Positions 35,531 to 47,834 of a stretch of 64,000 nucleotides of DNA are shown here, one piece after another. Position numbers and translations under genes: made by a program. The notes beneath the pieces were generated by a model that saw only the letters and a list, made by a program, of their open reading frames with translations, had not been told where the DNA came from and ran no database searches. The first letter of the stretch is position 1. Each line of letters begins with the position of its first letter. Source of the DNA: Mytilus californianus (Eukaryota > Mollusca > Bivalvia > Mytilida > Mytilidae); the NCBI RefSeq assembly GCF_021869535.1, contig NW_026262690.1, forward strand, positions 63,434,995 through 63,498,994. The letters run 5' to 3'.

Positions 35531-37499
35531 TTTTATGGTCAAGATCGGAAGTGAAAGAGGAATGATTTACTATTAGTGCGCACATCTTGAATAGTAACGA
35601 ATGTCCATGAAAAAATTGGGTCACCTCGACCTAATTCAATTCTGGTTAAGTTTTGCATTAAAATACAAAATCTCATCAACTACAAGTCATAGAGATAGAG
35701 GAATGATATCTTTTAGATCGCACATCTGTGATAACAACAAAGGACCTTGAAAAAAAGATGGTCACCTCGACCTATATTTTACGCATGAATAATTCTGATT
35801 GAAATTTATGTTAAGGTCCAGATGAAATCAACTATAAGTAAAAGAGGAATAATATTTGTTACTGCGCACTTCTTTGATATTAATGAAAGTCCGCACAAAA
35901 ATTGTGTCACTTCAACACACAGGCGCTAGGCTAGCGTTTAAAAATTATATATATACTCTACAACAACAACAAAAAAAAAAAAAAAAAAAAAAAAACTCGC
36001 TACTCCTTATAATGTCTCTTAATGAAGAGCTATTGTTTTGCTGTGAATTCTTCTCGTTGTTGTTATTGGCGTTCTAATTCTTCTCACATACAAGCATGCA
36101 AGCTTGTTTTGTTGCTATAGTCTGGGGATTTCAGTTATTTTTGCTAACAAAATGTTTTCCCTATCACACGTTAGGATCCTTGTCAGAAGTTTTAACATGA
36201 ACATTTCATATCTGAATATGTTTCGTTATCTGGAAACTTTACTATTGATATTAGATCTTGATTGTTTCTGTGGGCTTCTTTCTCCTGCATATGTTTCACT
36301 CACGGTGTAAAAATCGGAATTGGATTTTTATATATTACATAGTCCGAATTATATACTTAAAAAAGATTTTCATTCATAAAATAGTTATTTTGTACTAAAC
36401 ATTGCTGTTCCATGTCTTTTTAAAACAATATTGTAAATCTTATGTGTTTAATTAAAATTCTATTTCGAATGACATCGCTGACCAACATAAATTAATTTGT
36501 TTTCAAACTGCAACACATATTTTACTTCTGGCAGATATTTGGTTCTCCTTTAAAAATACTGGGTCATGATATATCTAATTTGCAGTTCCGAGTAATCTGA
36601 AGATGTTTATTTGGGGTGAAATGTTCAGAAATGCACAATTATATATGTTTTTAAATACTTAAAGTATAAACATATTAAGTTGTGATACTAATCATTGAAA
36701 TAAGATAAAATGACATTAAAAATGCCCCTGACGTGGAATAAATTCTTGGTAGATTGGTCCTACTTTTTAATTTCCTTATTTCAATTCAGAGTTTTATATA
36801 TTGTATAGATAGCTGTCTTTTGTTACCGACTGCGTGACTGTAGTGTTGTCCGGTTGTCTTTGTCGTTGGGTTGCTGCATCATTAACGCGTATCCATATCT
36901 TCTTTTTTCATATAAATAAGATTTGAATGAGACAGTGTACGTAGATTGAGTGGATCGACGTGTTTCATGTACGAAAAATATTTCTGTCCAAGTACAGAAT
37001 CTGCTGTCGGTGGTTGACCGGTTGTCATTTATCCATGTTCGTTTTTTTTTAATTTGTTTTAGTTCATTCTCTGCGACGGGATGCTTTATACTTTGTTGTT
37101 CCTTTACATAAGCCATTGTGATATGTATGAAATATTAAAAAAAATATTTGTATATTTGGACAGCATTATACGGAAACAAAACGTTCACTTCAGAGAAAAT
37201 AAAAAAAAGACCAAAGAGGGAACAGATGATCAAATCATATAAGACATCGAAAAGAGGAGACTCCCAGTAATAGTTTTGGTGTACAGTCATGGCACCACAT
37301 GATTTGAGGAACGGACGTCGATCATAGGTTCCCGATGGACGTCGACCTGAGTCTTACATATACATGTATATGAAATACGGCACTGAATATTGACTAAAGA
37401 CTTTAAGTGGCATATAGCTTTTGGTTGTTCAATATGAAATGAACTCGAGACATACAGTATACAAATGCCATTCAATGTTTCATTATTATCATTCATTAT
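35531..37499. other. Interior of the 34024-38162 element, unassigned
   Basis: Three related blocks with GTCACCTCGACCTA or similar (35620, 35760, 35905), each followed by 'AAGTNNAAGAGGAAT' sequence, form a local repeat of about 140 bp. A poly(A) of about 27 lies near 35968-35994. A 97-codon - strand frame at 36823-37116 has no recognised motif. Confidence 0.45.
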
Positions 37500-37501
37500 T
37501 G

Positions 37502-37702
37502 TTAAATTACACTATGCCATGCGTATTTCTTAAGATAAATAGAACTATAATTAATGCATTCAATTTTTAGTTTCATCATTTCCTTGGAATGATCTACCCC
37601 TGAATGGATAAAATAATGTCTGCCCAATTTGCCGATAATATCAGGTGTTATATTTTCTCTGAAAAAGATTTCAATCGAATTGCCTAAATTACATGACTTC
37701 AA
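37502..37702 (-). pseudogene. SAM-like ORF, right-arm copy without start codon
   Basis: The open frame encodes KSCNLGNSIEIFFRE, ITPDIIGKLGRH and EEMMKL-like KEMMKLKIECIN in the inverted arm, homologous to 34486-34653. The base equivalent to the left ATG is ACG, and upstream in-frame codons include stops, so no obvious start remains. The frame runs 13 codons further than the left copy. It could still act as an internal exon; none is shown. Confidence 0.4.
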
Positions 37703-37861
37703 TAACTGTTTCGTTTTGTTTGCGGGCCATTATCAATTATGACTGGATTCGGCAATTTCCCGGATAAAAAATTTACGAAGTTTTCCGAATTTGAACCACC
37801 ACCATCACTGTCATCAATCATCATCATCACTATCACTGACCATCACCATCACCAACAAAAC

Positions 37862-38128
37862 ACGTATAATGTTGTGACCACTGCATATAATGTTCCAACA
37901 ACTGCATATAATGTTACCACGAATACATATAATGTTGTGACCATGCATTTGCATATAACGTTGTAACCACTACATATAATGTCCCGACAACTGCATATAA
38001 TGTTGTTACGACTGCATATAATGTTGTGACCACTGCATATAGTGTTGTGACCACTGCATATAATGTTTTAACCACTGCATATAATGCTTTCTCAACTGCA
38101 TATAATGCTGTGACCACTGCATATAACG
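37862..38128 (-). repeat. 21-bp tandem array (right arm)
   Basis: About twelve units of the complement of the left array (GTTGTGACCACTGCATATAAT), with one disturbed unit near 37945. Confidence 0.9.
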
Positions 38129-38178
38129 ATGATCATGAACATAAGACAGTCATGGCGTTCCATAAAATATAAATAAAT

Positions 38179-38635
38179 GAGGGTGGTAAAGGGGGGTGCT
38201 TGCACGGAAAAAACGTGAAATAAGACATAATTTCACGTTGAACGTGAAATAATTTCTGTCATGAACGTTGCACGAAAAATAAAGACTGTTGTGAACCTTT
38301 TGTGACTGAGTCACTGTCTTCTTGTATATATAAACTCTCTGTTTTACTTGTTATTCCCGATTTAGTATACACATTTATGATGTAAATGGTTTACGGCTTT
38401 TAAAAAAGTATTTCTTGACGATCCCTGCCAAGTATTTGAATTTTATTTGAAAAATACCGAGCACGCAAAATAAGCATTTGAAAATCACGATGCACGTAAA
38501 GTTAAATAAGCAGAACACGTTGAACGAGGCATCTGTCTTGCACGACTGAACGTTAAATAAAAAAGTAAAAACACGTTGAACGTGAAATAAAAAAACGGCG
38601 ATCACGTTGCACGAAAATAACCCTTTACCACCCTC
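38179..38635. mobile_element. GAGGGTGGTAAAGGG-ended MITE with CACGTTGAACGTGAAATAA motifs
   Basis: 15-bp perfect inverted ends (GAGGGTGGTAAAGGG and CCCTTTACCACCCTC). Inside each end are repeated CACGTTGAACGTGAAATAA or CACGTTGCACGAAAATAA sequences, about eight in all and partly inverted. A family of 457 bp with no coding capacity. The target duplication is unclear. Confidence 0.7.
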
Positions 38636-38909
38636 TTAAATTAAATCCTAGGTGAGATGAGATGAGACGAGTGACGTAGGTTTTGTACTCATTTGATGCT
38701 AACAGTACTGTTAGCGAACAATGGACATTTGACGCTTGATGATAAACGCTATTTCCACCCACTTCATTAATTAAATGGATACTAACACAATGAATTTGAT
38801 ATGATACTTTGCATAAAATTTCATGAAAGACTCCTTGCCAATTAATTTAATGAAAGATATGGATGTAGATACAAACATTTTTTTTGTGGATATTAAAATG
38901 ATATCATTA

Positions 38910-39050
38910 GTTACATAGTGTGCTAGTGACCTAATACGATATATATGGGATCAGCAAATTCCATATGGGGTGAGAGCGAAGCTCGAATCCCCACAAGGAA
39001 TTTACTGACCCCATATATATCGTATTAGGTCACCAGCTCACTGTGTAACG
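38910..39050. repeat. Long hairpin, about 40-nt arms
   Basis: GTGACCTAATACGATATATA plus TGGG (38926-38949) pairs perfectly with 39010-39033. The outer TTACATAGTGTGCTAGT with ACCAGCTCACTGTGTAA adds imperfect pairing. A foldback MITE is likely. Confidence 0.75.
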
Positions 39051-39437
39051 AAATTTTTACCGACTATCTTAACATGTGGTATTTCAGAGTCTTGTGGCCT
39101 ATCAAAGTGATTATAAGTCTTCAATACTTATAGTATTAAGAAACTACTCCCATTGGTTTTATACAAAAAACAAATGCCAACAATAACAACTTGTTAGCTT
39201 TAAATGTGTTTTATGAATTTATTTCAATCGTTCATCATCAATTTCTTCGTCTGTTGAAACCTTCCAGATTTTTCCTCAACACCGTGTTGTTTTTATAAAG
39301 GGACGTAACACCACTACAAACCCTGTATTAAAATAAGCCCTACCTTCTAACTCCAGATGAAATATACAGTCTCCACGCGGTTGCTTTTATCCAATCATAT
39401 TTCTAGTAATGTATAGGAGGCAAGGTAAATAGAGAAT

Positions 39438-39566
39438 ATCATATGGCTATTTCAATATCACATCCGTATCAACCCGAGACACCAATATAATCCCAAGAAC
39501 TCTGCTCTAGGGATTATATTGGTTGAGGGTTGATACGTTGTGTGATATTGAAAAAGCCATATCATA
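39438..39566. repeat. Foldback repeat, about 60-nt arms
   Basis: ATATCATATGGCTATTTCAA with TTGAAAAAGCCATATCATAT outside, ATCCGTATCAACCC with GGGTTGATACGTT next, and CCAATATAATCCC with GGGATTATATTGG inside. Confidence 0.75.
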
Positions 39567-40390
39567 TACCTCACGTACCTATGATGCAAAAAGTTGATAA
39601 AATGGGCAAACATTTCTATGTACAGATATCTGTCGAACATACTAATTTCGGTTGAACATTTGAAGAAGTTATTTAATGGATTTATAATATTTTTTGTTAC
39701 TTATGAGCTCAAGGGTTAAAAAGGCGTCCTCTTCGTACCGTTTTGCCTACTGTTTCCTTTTACATTTCTTTTCTGTATTTCAACTTTGAACATTAATATT
39801 CACAGTATTGTGATTTCTACATCATTCATGATCATCTGAAAGAAATTGCCAAAAATCGTATATGTGCTACCTGCAGTGGTTTACATCCTCGTCCATTTTG
39901 TTCTTGGTTAATAGTTGTCTCCACGCCAATCATGCCAGTCAACATCTGTTTGTTTATTTTTTACATTTTAGGTAAAGCAGACGATATCAGAATGAAAGAA
40001 CTTATTATAATGATATCAGCAGATTTTTTAGTGCAGCCAATTCACCGATATTGCGTTTTTATTTCTGATGTATATTTCTGTCGTCTAATATATGTATCTG
40101 GTAAAAGTGATTTTATTGAATAAAGTGTTTTTTTCTGGACAGATTGTCATTGTGCGTTTTATCTTATCATTTGTATATTCACTGATTGAGACATTAGAGC
40201 AGGGGTCGAGCATTCGTAAAATCAGATGTACTCCGCAAAATGGCCTCTTTGTCTTTAAACACCCTTTTCGATACTGTGGTCGTATTTGCTATTAACTGAA
40301 TGTGAAATGAGTAGATACACCCCTTAAAATATATTACATTACATATATCTATCAGGAAATCAAGTAAAAATAAAAAAAAGAAATTTGTTT
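39567..40390. other. Unassigned AT-rich stretch
   Basis: No gene is recognised; short frames lack motifs. TAGTTGTCTCCACGCCAATC near 39911 resembles a decayed end of the AGATGTGGTATGATTGCC family. Confidence 0.35.
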
Positions 40391-40406
40391 TGCATATATA
40401 TATATA

Positions 40407-40795
40407 AACAAGTCTAAATTGAAAACAACGTTCAAACCTACGATTGCGTTGGATAAAACCGCAATTTTTATACGTGTGCATGCAAAACAAATTACTTGGT
40501 AGAGGGGTCTAAATACAGCACAAACAACATTTTCCAAAAGACCAAAAAAGTGAAAACGTATATTTTAACAAAACGCATTTGACTAGCAGGTCGAACAACG
40601 GATGTTCTTAAACCCTGCTGACTGCCATGGGCGATTGCCAAATAAACGGATCACCAGATGTAACAAAATGGATCTTAACTATTAATTTAATACCAAACAG
40701 AAAACAATAAACTTGCGGAAAAGATGGTATACCGCAAACAAAAGGTGCAAAAATTAGTACACCATATACGGATTTCGACAATTAATGTCTCTATA
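40407..40795 (+). repeat. Repeat family R1, copy 4
   Basis: Same sense as 3646-4110 and very similar (AAGTCTAAATTGAAAACAAC, GCATGCAAAACAAATTACTT, GCATTTGACTAGCAGGTCG, GACAATTAATGTCTCT). It ends earlier than copy 1. Confidence 0.8.
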
Positions 40796-41629
40796 TGTTC
40801 ATCATAGAGCATTCTCTATTGGTCTCAGATGAATTATAACTTGCAGTCGTTTTAAACCACTATCAAAACAGATCTCATTTGTTGGAATAAGATTCGATTA
40901 GTCATAAGGGTTGATATTCATAGGATAACAGTCCCATGGATGGATGGATACGCTCGAAATGACTTTGGTTTAGTTTAATGGACGATTCCAGTTCTCAGAT
41001 ACTAATTCACCTACTATCATTAAACTTGATGTAAGAATGCATTTAGGAAATAATTAACGATTCCGCATCCAAAAAGATCACTGTGATCTAATGTAATGCT
41101 TCATCCAACTGTAGGGCTATGTTCAAATTATCACCAGTTCAGATCGATCTGAAATTAAGATAAAATCTTTAAAATACATAATGGCATTTAAATTTAAACT
41201 TAAATTTAAATTAAAAAGTTATATCAAGCGATTGCAATCGATCCCAAGTGACCTCTAATCTCGTTCGATTCGACCTTAATCGATCCTGATCAATTCTGTA
41301 ATTTTCATTAGAACTGACCGCAATCAGTTTGGTTGCGTTAACTATAAGAATTTTGAATAACATTAACGGTGCCAAATTCACTTCACATGAAAAATATGAG
41401 GTTAGGAAGATACTTTTCATATATATACTTAGAACAAGCTGAAACGTATCGCCTGCATTACTGATCATGATTGAGTTTTATGTCTTTCAGATCAAGGGGT
41501 TACTCATAATAGGTTTTACATAATCTCAACATTAGCAATAATCCAATAATCTACGTAAAATATAATTGAGCTGAAGAGTCAAGAAAACTAAACACTGACA
41601 ATAAACGACGAAAATTGTCAAGGTAAGCC
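40796..41629. other. Unassigned stretch
   Basis: Contains scattered CGATC/GATCG-rich sequence (41220-41300: GCAATCGATCCCAAGTG, TTAATCGATCCTGATC), perhaps a decayed motif array. No gene is recognised. Confidence 0.35.
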
Positions 41630-42060
41630 CTTTCAGACGGAACATGTACACCTAAAGATCAATCTAAAGAGAAGTTATTGCTAATAGTATCTGAGAAACA
41701 GACCTTATCATGAAATCAGAATGCTGATCAATTGACCGTCATGAAAATGAGGTCAAGATCAGATTTATCCTGGAAGTTGTAGATGTACACCTTTCAATAA
41801 TTCTAATCACCAAAAGTTACCTATTGCTTGAAATATCTGAGAAACACTACCTAATCATAAAAACTTAATGTTGATTACTGAACCATTAAATGAGGTCAAG
41901 GTCAGGTCAGGTGAACCCTGTCTGATGAACTTTTATACCTTGCAATGATTCCATATACCAATATAGTTGTCTTATTACCTATTAGAACTGAAAAAAGATA
42001 TATGATACGAAAACTTTATTATTTTAAGATGAACATGAGGTCAAGGACAATTGACATATG
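41630..42060 (+). repeat. Tandem repeat, about 145-bp units, with AGGTCA motifs
   Basis: Three diverged units aligned by ATGAGGTCAAG at 41747, 41889 and 42035, each preceded by an 'ATCATGAAAA' block and followed by 'CACCTTNCAATNATTC'. The second carries AGGTCAAGGTCAGGTCAGGT. Confidence 0.65.
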
Positions 42061-42409
42061 ATGGAAACTTTACACCATAAGGCATTTGAATATAAGATTT
42101 CTTCTACCTTGGGAATTATATGGTATCAACTTTATACAAATAGTTTATGGGGTTGCTGCTCACAGCAGACACAGAATTCTGAATAGTTAATTAAATATTT
42201 TTTAAATGTCTATATTGTACATTATATCTATAAAGATGTGTTTTGTTGGGTCTTTATGAAGTAAAGCCACAAACCATGTTCTTATTAGTACCAAGATTAA
42301 CTTAAGCTAAAGTTAGTCCTCAGTGGAAAACCATTCACTTGACAACATACTTTATCTCCTAACAAACATACAAATATTCTCCAGTGAATGATTTGAAAAA
42401 TAAATGTGC

Positions 42410-44299
42410 TTCGCCGAGCGCAGCTGGATACGACCGCAGAGGTCCAACCCTGAACAGTTGGGGCAAAAATGGCCACATTATTCAAGCTTGATACAGGTCT
42501 GAATTTGGATTGCAATTAAATATTTGACACATTATAGGTTTCTGATACAGAATAAATGTAGTCAAAGAACTTGAAATTGGTTATATGATTTGAATTTATA
42601 TTCAATTAAAGATTTCTTGCTGTTGTGCAATACACTGTGCTGTTGCGCAATACTTAGTAAATCTGTTTTCAGACTATATACAAAGAATTAGCAATATAAA
42701 TTGTGACCCTTAATTTTTTTTTTTAAATTGATAATTTCTTAAATCTTGAGGAAAAAAAAGTGAACCCCCCCCCCCCCCCCCAAAATTATTTTTTACCGCC
42801 ACCCCTTCCAAAAAAATTAATATTTGAAGAATTTTTCTTAAACACAAGTTATTGTCTGAAAACTAGAAAAATGCTTGTTTAAATTGGTTATATGATTTGA
42901 ATTTATATTCAATTGAAGATTTCTTGATGTTGTGCAATACACTGTAAGAATTAGCCAAATTATGTGACCCCAATTTTTTTTTTGAAAATTGATAATTTCT
43001 TAAATCTTTGGAAAAAAAATTGACCCCCTCAAAAAAAATTGTTTTTTTATCCCCTCCAAAAAAAAATATTTGAAGAAATTTTCTTTTTGTAAAATGTGGT
43101 ACAATTTAAGAGACATCCATACACTTAATAAAATGCTTCGCCAAGCTCAGCCTGATACGACTGCAGAGGTCGAACCCTGATCAGTTAGGGAAAATTTGGA
43201 CACAATATTCAAGCATGATACTGTCTGAATTTGGATTATGATCAAATTTTTGACATATTATAGTTTTCTGACACAAAATAAATGTGGACAAAGATCTTAA
43301 AAATTTGAAATGGGACATTTAATTTACCTAGTATGGTCTGATATCCAAAATCTAACAACATGGTTATATTCAGCACATAAAAAAACACCAAAAATTTAAT
43401 TTTAGTTGAAATCAAACACAGTTTAATTTTGGACCCTTCAAACCTTAATATGGAATAATGTGAAAACAGGGTTCAAAATAAAAAATCTAAATGCACAATA
43501 AGATTCAGCATATCATAGAGCGCAATAATTCAGTTTTTGATGAAATCAAACAAAGTTTAATTTTGGACCCTTTGGACCTCAATGTAGACCAATTTCAATA
43601 ATGGGGCCCAATATCCAAAATAGTAATACAAGGTTAATACCCCTCAGTTGTCTGGAAACTAGAAAACTGCTTGTTTTTGGCCCCTTATTCCTAAACTGTT
43701 GGTACCATAACCCCCAATATCAATTCCAACCTTCCTTTTGTGGTATTGAACCTTCTGGAAAAATTTCATAGAGATCCATTCACTTAAACTAAAGTTATTG
43801 TCTGGAAACTAAATGCGTCTTCAGACGACGTAGACGACGACGACATGATACCATTATACGAACGTATAAAAACAAGTTATTGTCTGAAAACTAGAAAAAT
43901 GCTTGTTTTGGCCCCTTTTTGGCCCCTAATTCCTGAATGGTTTGGGCAATTACCCCCAAAATGAATCCCAACCTTCTGCTTGTGGTATTGAACCTTGTGG
44001 TACAATTTCAGAGCAATCAAAATACTTATACACAAGTTATTGTCCTGAAATTAGAAAAATGCTTGTTTAAGGCCCCTTTTTGGCCCCTAATTCCTAAACG
44101 GTTGGAACCATCACCCCCAAAAACAATCCCAACCTTCCTTTTGTGGTATTGAACCTTTTCCTTAATTTTCATAGAGATTCATACACTTAAACTAAAGTTA
44201 TTGTCCTGAAACCAAATGTCTTCGGACGACAATGCCATTGAATTTGCCGCCGCCGCTGTGATAGCAATATACGAACGCAATTTTTTTGCGGTCGTACAA
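42410..44299 (+). mobile_element. GCGGTCGTAT hairpin-end family, two tandem copies
   Basis: Left ends at 42410 (CTTCGCCGAGCGCAGCTGG) and again at 43137 (CTTCGCCAAGCTCAGCCTG). The right end is ACGACG-rich sequence and a hairpin (TATACGAACGC...GCGGTCGTA) at 44268-44297. Internal 155-160-bp units (near 43650, 43795, 43880, 44040, 44200) share GTTATTGTCTGGAAACTAG. This shows variable unit number within the family. Confidence 0.6.
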
Positions 44300-44454
44300 A
44301 AATTGAATATGCACCTTTCAGTAAATATTACATGCACACCAGGACAAGGACATGCTTATGTGATATGAATATGACTATGAACCCTTCTTTGAACTAAATT
44401 GACATATTTAGCAGATTTTTTAACATGCTAGTTCACAATCTGCAGAAAACATGT

Positions 44455-44640
44455 CACATTATTCTGACTCAGAGTTGAGGAGTCTTTTCTTCTCCTTAAT
44501 GCCTTGTGCTTAGCAGTGAGGCAGTAAATGTGAATTTTCAAGTCTTTGGTTTGCCCCATCTGGAGTTCAAACCCACGATCTACTGCAAGCAAGGAGGGCA
44601 CACTACCACAAGACCACTGATTTGGTTAATGACGTATCGA
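44455..44640 (-). mobile_element. tRNA-derived SINE-like unit
   Basis: On the - strand the head reads GTGGTCTTGTGGTAGTGTGC (A-box-like, 44598-44609) and GATCGTGGGTTTGAACTCC (B-box-like, 44562-44574). It is followed by AACCAAAGACTTGAAAATTC and GCACAAGGCATTAAGGAGAA, which match the body of bivalve tRNA-headed SINEs as I remember them. The cloverleaf is degenerate, so it is not a functional tRNA gene. Confidence 0.55.
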
Positions 44641-44649
44641 TGACTGCTT

Positions 44650-44870
44650 ATCCTTCAGCAGCAATATTACACTAACAAACTGAGTTGCAATTCTATCATG
44701 CTCACATGGAAAACACTTCCCAGAAAGACGTATGTGCAAACCCAGTTTTTATCCTTAACTCCTCAATTTCATATGGTTGGCAGAGAATAAGCAAACACCA
44801 ATTTTAAAGTCTTAGGTTTGATCCACACCAGGACCAAACCCACATTCTCACACACTTAAGGTATTCACCC
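44650..44870 (-). mobile_element. Second SINE-like unit, diverged
   Basis: The same layout as its neighbour on the same strand: a reduced head (GGTTTGGTCCTGGTGTGG), AACCTAAGACTTTAAAATTGG, a TTGAGGAGTTAAGGAT block, and a downstream ATAATATTGCTGCTGAAGG. Head-to-tail arrangement suggests a dimer or adjacent insertions. Confidence 0.45.
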
Positions 44871-45125
44871 CAAGGTAATGTCACCTTTTAACCTTACAAA
44901 ATTTATTCCTTATAGCTTTAGATAAAGTTGATGTTATTTGAAGTGGAGATACCCAAAGTAAGAGAAAGAACCACAGACCTTCTACAGGAAAACTGGCCAT
45001 CCTAGTTAATCAAGATAAGAGTTGAACACACCTTGCCCAAAATGAGCTGTATTTTAGTCAATCTTGTAAGCTTTCAAAAATTTTAAAAACAAAATTTGGG
45101 TGAAATAACCCCTTTGTAATGTTAT
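44871..45125. other. Unassigned spacer
   Basis: AT-rich; no feature is seen. Confidence 0.4.
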
Positions 45126-45285
45126 AGATAATGCATATTTTAAGGTCTTTCTTGTCGTATAACACACCGAGGGGCGTCAGGATTGATCAAATGAAAGACC
45201 GACCGGAGTGAGGTCTTTCTTTGGGCAATCCTGACACCCCGAGGTGTGTTATACTGCAAGAAAAACCTTAAAATATGCATTATCT
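45126..45285. repeat. Foldback repeat, about 60-nt arms
   Basis: AGATAATGCATATTTTAAGG pairs with CCTTAAAATATGCATTATCT at the extremes. Inside, ATAACACACCGAGG with CCTCGGTGTGTTAT-like sequence and GTCAGGATTG with CAATCCTGAC continue the pairing. Confidence 0.8.
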
Positions 45286-45963
45286 GACTTATATATCTGC
45301 AAAGATTTGCAAGATTTCCATCATATTTTACCGACCACACTAAAGTGGGATATTCTTTTCTGATCCGTACTGGTTTTAATACGCCCTACGGCTCATTTGA
45401 AACGTGAAATAAAACTCACTAATTAATCTAGATATAATAAGCTTTAGCAATCTTTATCCAGTTACAAAAGAAATATCACTAAATGCATGAAGCAAGACAC
45501 AAATGAATTGTTACGGTGTATGAAAAATAAAAGTCACTTTGTAAGTAATTTTTTTTCAACTTATTTTAAGAAAGGGGGATGCTATGTTTTTTCTATTTTT
45601 TCGTGACATTTTCATCGCGGAAAAGCAGATTATATTTCAACAGTTTTTAACGAGCTGTTCAGAATTATTGTTTTCACTTTTGAATGACATTTTTTTAAAC
45701 AGAGAACTTAGTCAGAATTAAATATCATACCCCCCCTTCCAAACCCTATCATAAAGCATGTGGCCATTTGATCATTTGATAGAGTAAAAGGTATAGATCC
45801 CTATAGATGTAATAAATTCAGAAGTGACACGAATAGAGCACGAAATACTGATACATGTACACATAACACGAAAAACGAATATCCATAGGTCAATGTATGA
45901 TTTCCAATCGTGACAGTGTGACTCAATATGATTTTCAAAATCCTACACATGAATTTGTTAAAT
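45286..45963. other. Unassigned AT-rich spacer
   Basis: No recognised gene or repeat. Confidence 0.4.
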
Positions 45964-45999
45964 CAGAGACATATATACACATGTGTATATATGTCTCTG
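45964..45999. repeat. Perfect 36-nt palindrome (CAGAGACATATA type)
   Basis: An 18-nt perfect arm, CAGAGACATATATACACA, with no loop. The same family as 3358-3396. Confidence 0.85.
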
Positions 46000-46106
46000 G
46001 TTAAATCTGGTTTGTTATATTAGTGTTATGAAGGGTTTTGCATTATCAAATTCATCTCAAATATTGTCCCTTTATTGCAGCGATAAATTAACAAAATTTC
46101 ACATTA

Positions 46107-47397
46107 GGGGACGACCATTTGATATTCTGGGGGGGGCCAGGAGGATTTTGAAAATAAATAACTCAGCCTTGATAATCACAAAAATAAATGGTTTGTTCTG
46201 TGGTAGTTTGAAAATAAATTACCTGACTTGCAATGTATTGAAAATAAATAACTCAGCAGGTCTAATCGAAAGTATGAGATGGCACCAGATTCTTCATAAA
46301 TTCATCTTTTTTCCAAAAAAAAATCGGGAAACACTTCCCATATCTTTTAATAATAAAAGTATAAATATTATTTAAATATACTTGAAATGTCAGAAAATTG
46401 GTTTCATTTAACTTGAGGTTTATTGTCTCAGGAACACTTACCTCACTTTTATTAAATCAGGGCCGTAACTACTTTGAGACAAATGCCTCATGTAGGAAAT
46501 TTCAAAATCAAACGCTTGTCTCCATATCAAATTATGTTCACTGTGAGTGCCTTGCAAGAAGCAAGTTCTGTTCTCCCTCAGACGTAGCCCCTGATTTTTC
46601 GGGATCAATATGTTTCTTATTTATTTGTCTTTTGTTCATTGATTGCCCTTCTGTATTCTGTTAGTGTTGCATTCATTTTGTAATTTAGTAATTTTATTAC
46701 TAACTTGATCATGAGTTTAAAAAAAACACAGCAGCCACAGACTTAACTATGTGAATTACATTTTTGCTTTATCATGCATATCTTTTGATGTTGTTCCTAG
46801 AAACTTAAGTCTTACACTGAATCTATAACGTGATTTTGCTTTGAGACCAAAATATTGTCATAAAATTATTAAAACAGAACTTGCATTTTCAGTTTAAGAA
46901 AGGGTCTGGGGAACACCCAGAAGGCATGATTTTGCATCATTTGTTCTATAGCTTCTTGGGCCTTCAGCGGTTCAAAAACCCTTAAAAAAAATTTTGCCTT
47001 GCTCCGCTCGGCGAAACATGTTTGCCAATACTTTTAAAAGAGCCTTAGTTACAACCAAACTTTGATACTGTGTATGTATGCAATACAGGTATATGCATTG
47101 GGGAATATAGAATATTCGTTTCTGCAGAGGATACTAATTATTTCTGATTAAATGGTACATAATGACTTGACTTTACATGAATTATTTATAATAAACAAAT
47201 AATTTAAAAATTGTATTTCGAATATTATAAATATAGTTGTGAAAATAAATAATCAGTCCCTTGCTTTAATGAAAATGAAAAATCTTGCTTCAATAGTGCA
47301 GAAAATAGACAATCTGTCCTCTTAGTTTACAAAAATAAATAACCGATCCAAAACAAATCCTCCTGGCCCCCCCCCAGAATATCAAATGGTCGTCCCC
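46107..47397. mobile_element. PIF/Harbinger-like element, 1.29 kb, TTA duplication
   Basis: Inverted ends of about 43 bp: GGGGACGACCATTTGATATT, CTGG, a G run, then CCAGGAGGATTT. TTA occurs on both sides (46104-46106 and 47398-47400). GAAAATAAATAA-type motifs recur near both ends in the same orientation. The interior has no recognisable transposase, so it is non-autonomous. A fragment at 46980-47030 (TTGCTCCGCTCGGCGAAAC) is the inverted left end of the GCGGTCGTAT family. Confidence 0.7.
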
Positions 47398-47834
47398 TTA
47401 TTTGTTTCAGACGTTAAAGTAAAATGTGCGTTCACGCCTTTTTTTATATAGATCTAATTCAGTCTAAAAACAGATGACAGGATTGTTCATGTCTTTATCC
47501 ATAGCACGCGATACTATCAAACGAATTAAATGTTTAAGTAAATTATAATTTGCATTTTAATCAAGGAAAATAATGACATTACACAGGTCATTATTTTCTG
47601 CCTTGAAGCAAATTTCATTGAAACTTGGTATCGTCCGGGTTGATTCTTCAAAAGAAAGACCTGACGTTCTGAAAGAAAATAACTCCACATAGGTATATAA
47701 GTTAACACACCCAAGTTGTAACCTTAAAAGATTCTATTGGTATGTGATAAACATTCTGACTTCATTCAATGAAGCAAAAGCATCAAATAAAGAATTGATC
47801 ATTAAATGGTAATGAATAACTTCCACTAATCTTA
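47398..47834. other. Unassigned spacer
   Basis: No gene is seen. The next TA-type element begins at 47835. Confidence 0.35.

Larger units (their letters stand above)
34024..38162. mobile_element. 4.14-kb TA-duplicating element with 21-bp arrays and a SAM-like ORF in its arms
   Basis: The ends are TGGAACGCCATGACTG and its complement, each next to TA (34022-34023 and 38163-38164). The inverted arms are about 665 bp (34024-34690 and 37500-38162). Each contains, from outside in: the terminus, a GATGATCAT block, a 12-13 unit 21-bp array, a TGATGATGATG tract, a GTTCAAATTCGG block and a reading frame resembling a SAM domain. The 2.8-kb interior has no transposase that I recognise and carries the repeat at 35338. 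Tc1/mariner-type affinity is inferred from the TA only. Confidence 0.7.

Noticed and set aside
36823..37116. 97-codon - strand frame as a transposase of the 34024-38162 element
   Set aside because: No DDE-type motif, no helix-turn-helix pattern and too short.
44560..44620. Functional tRNA gene
   Set aside because: A- and B-box-like sequences are present, but the acceptor and T stems do not pair properly. A SINE head is the better reading.
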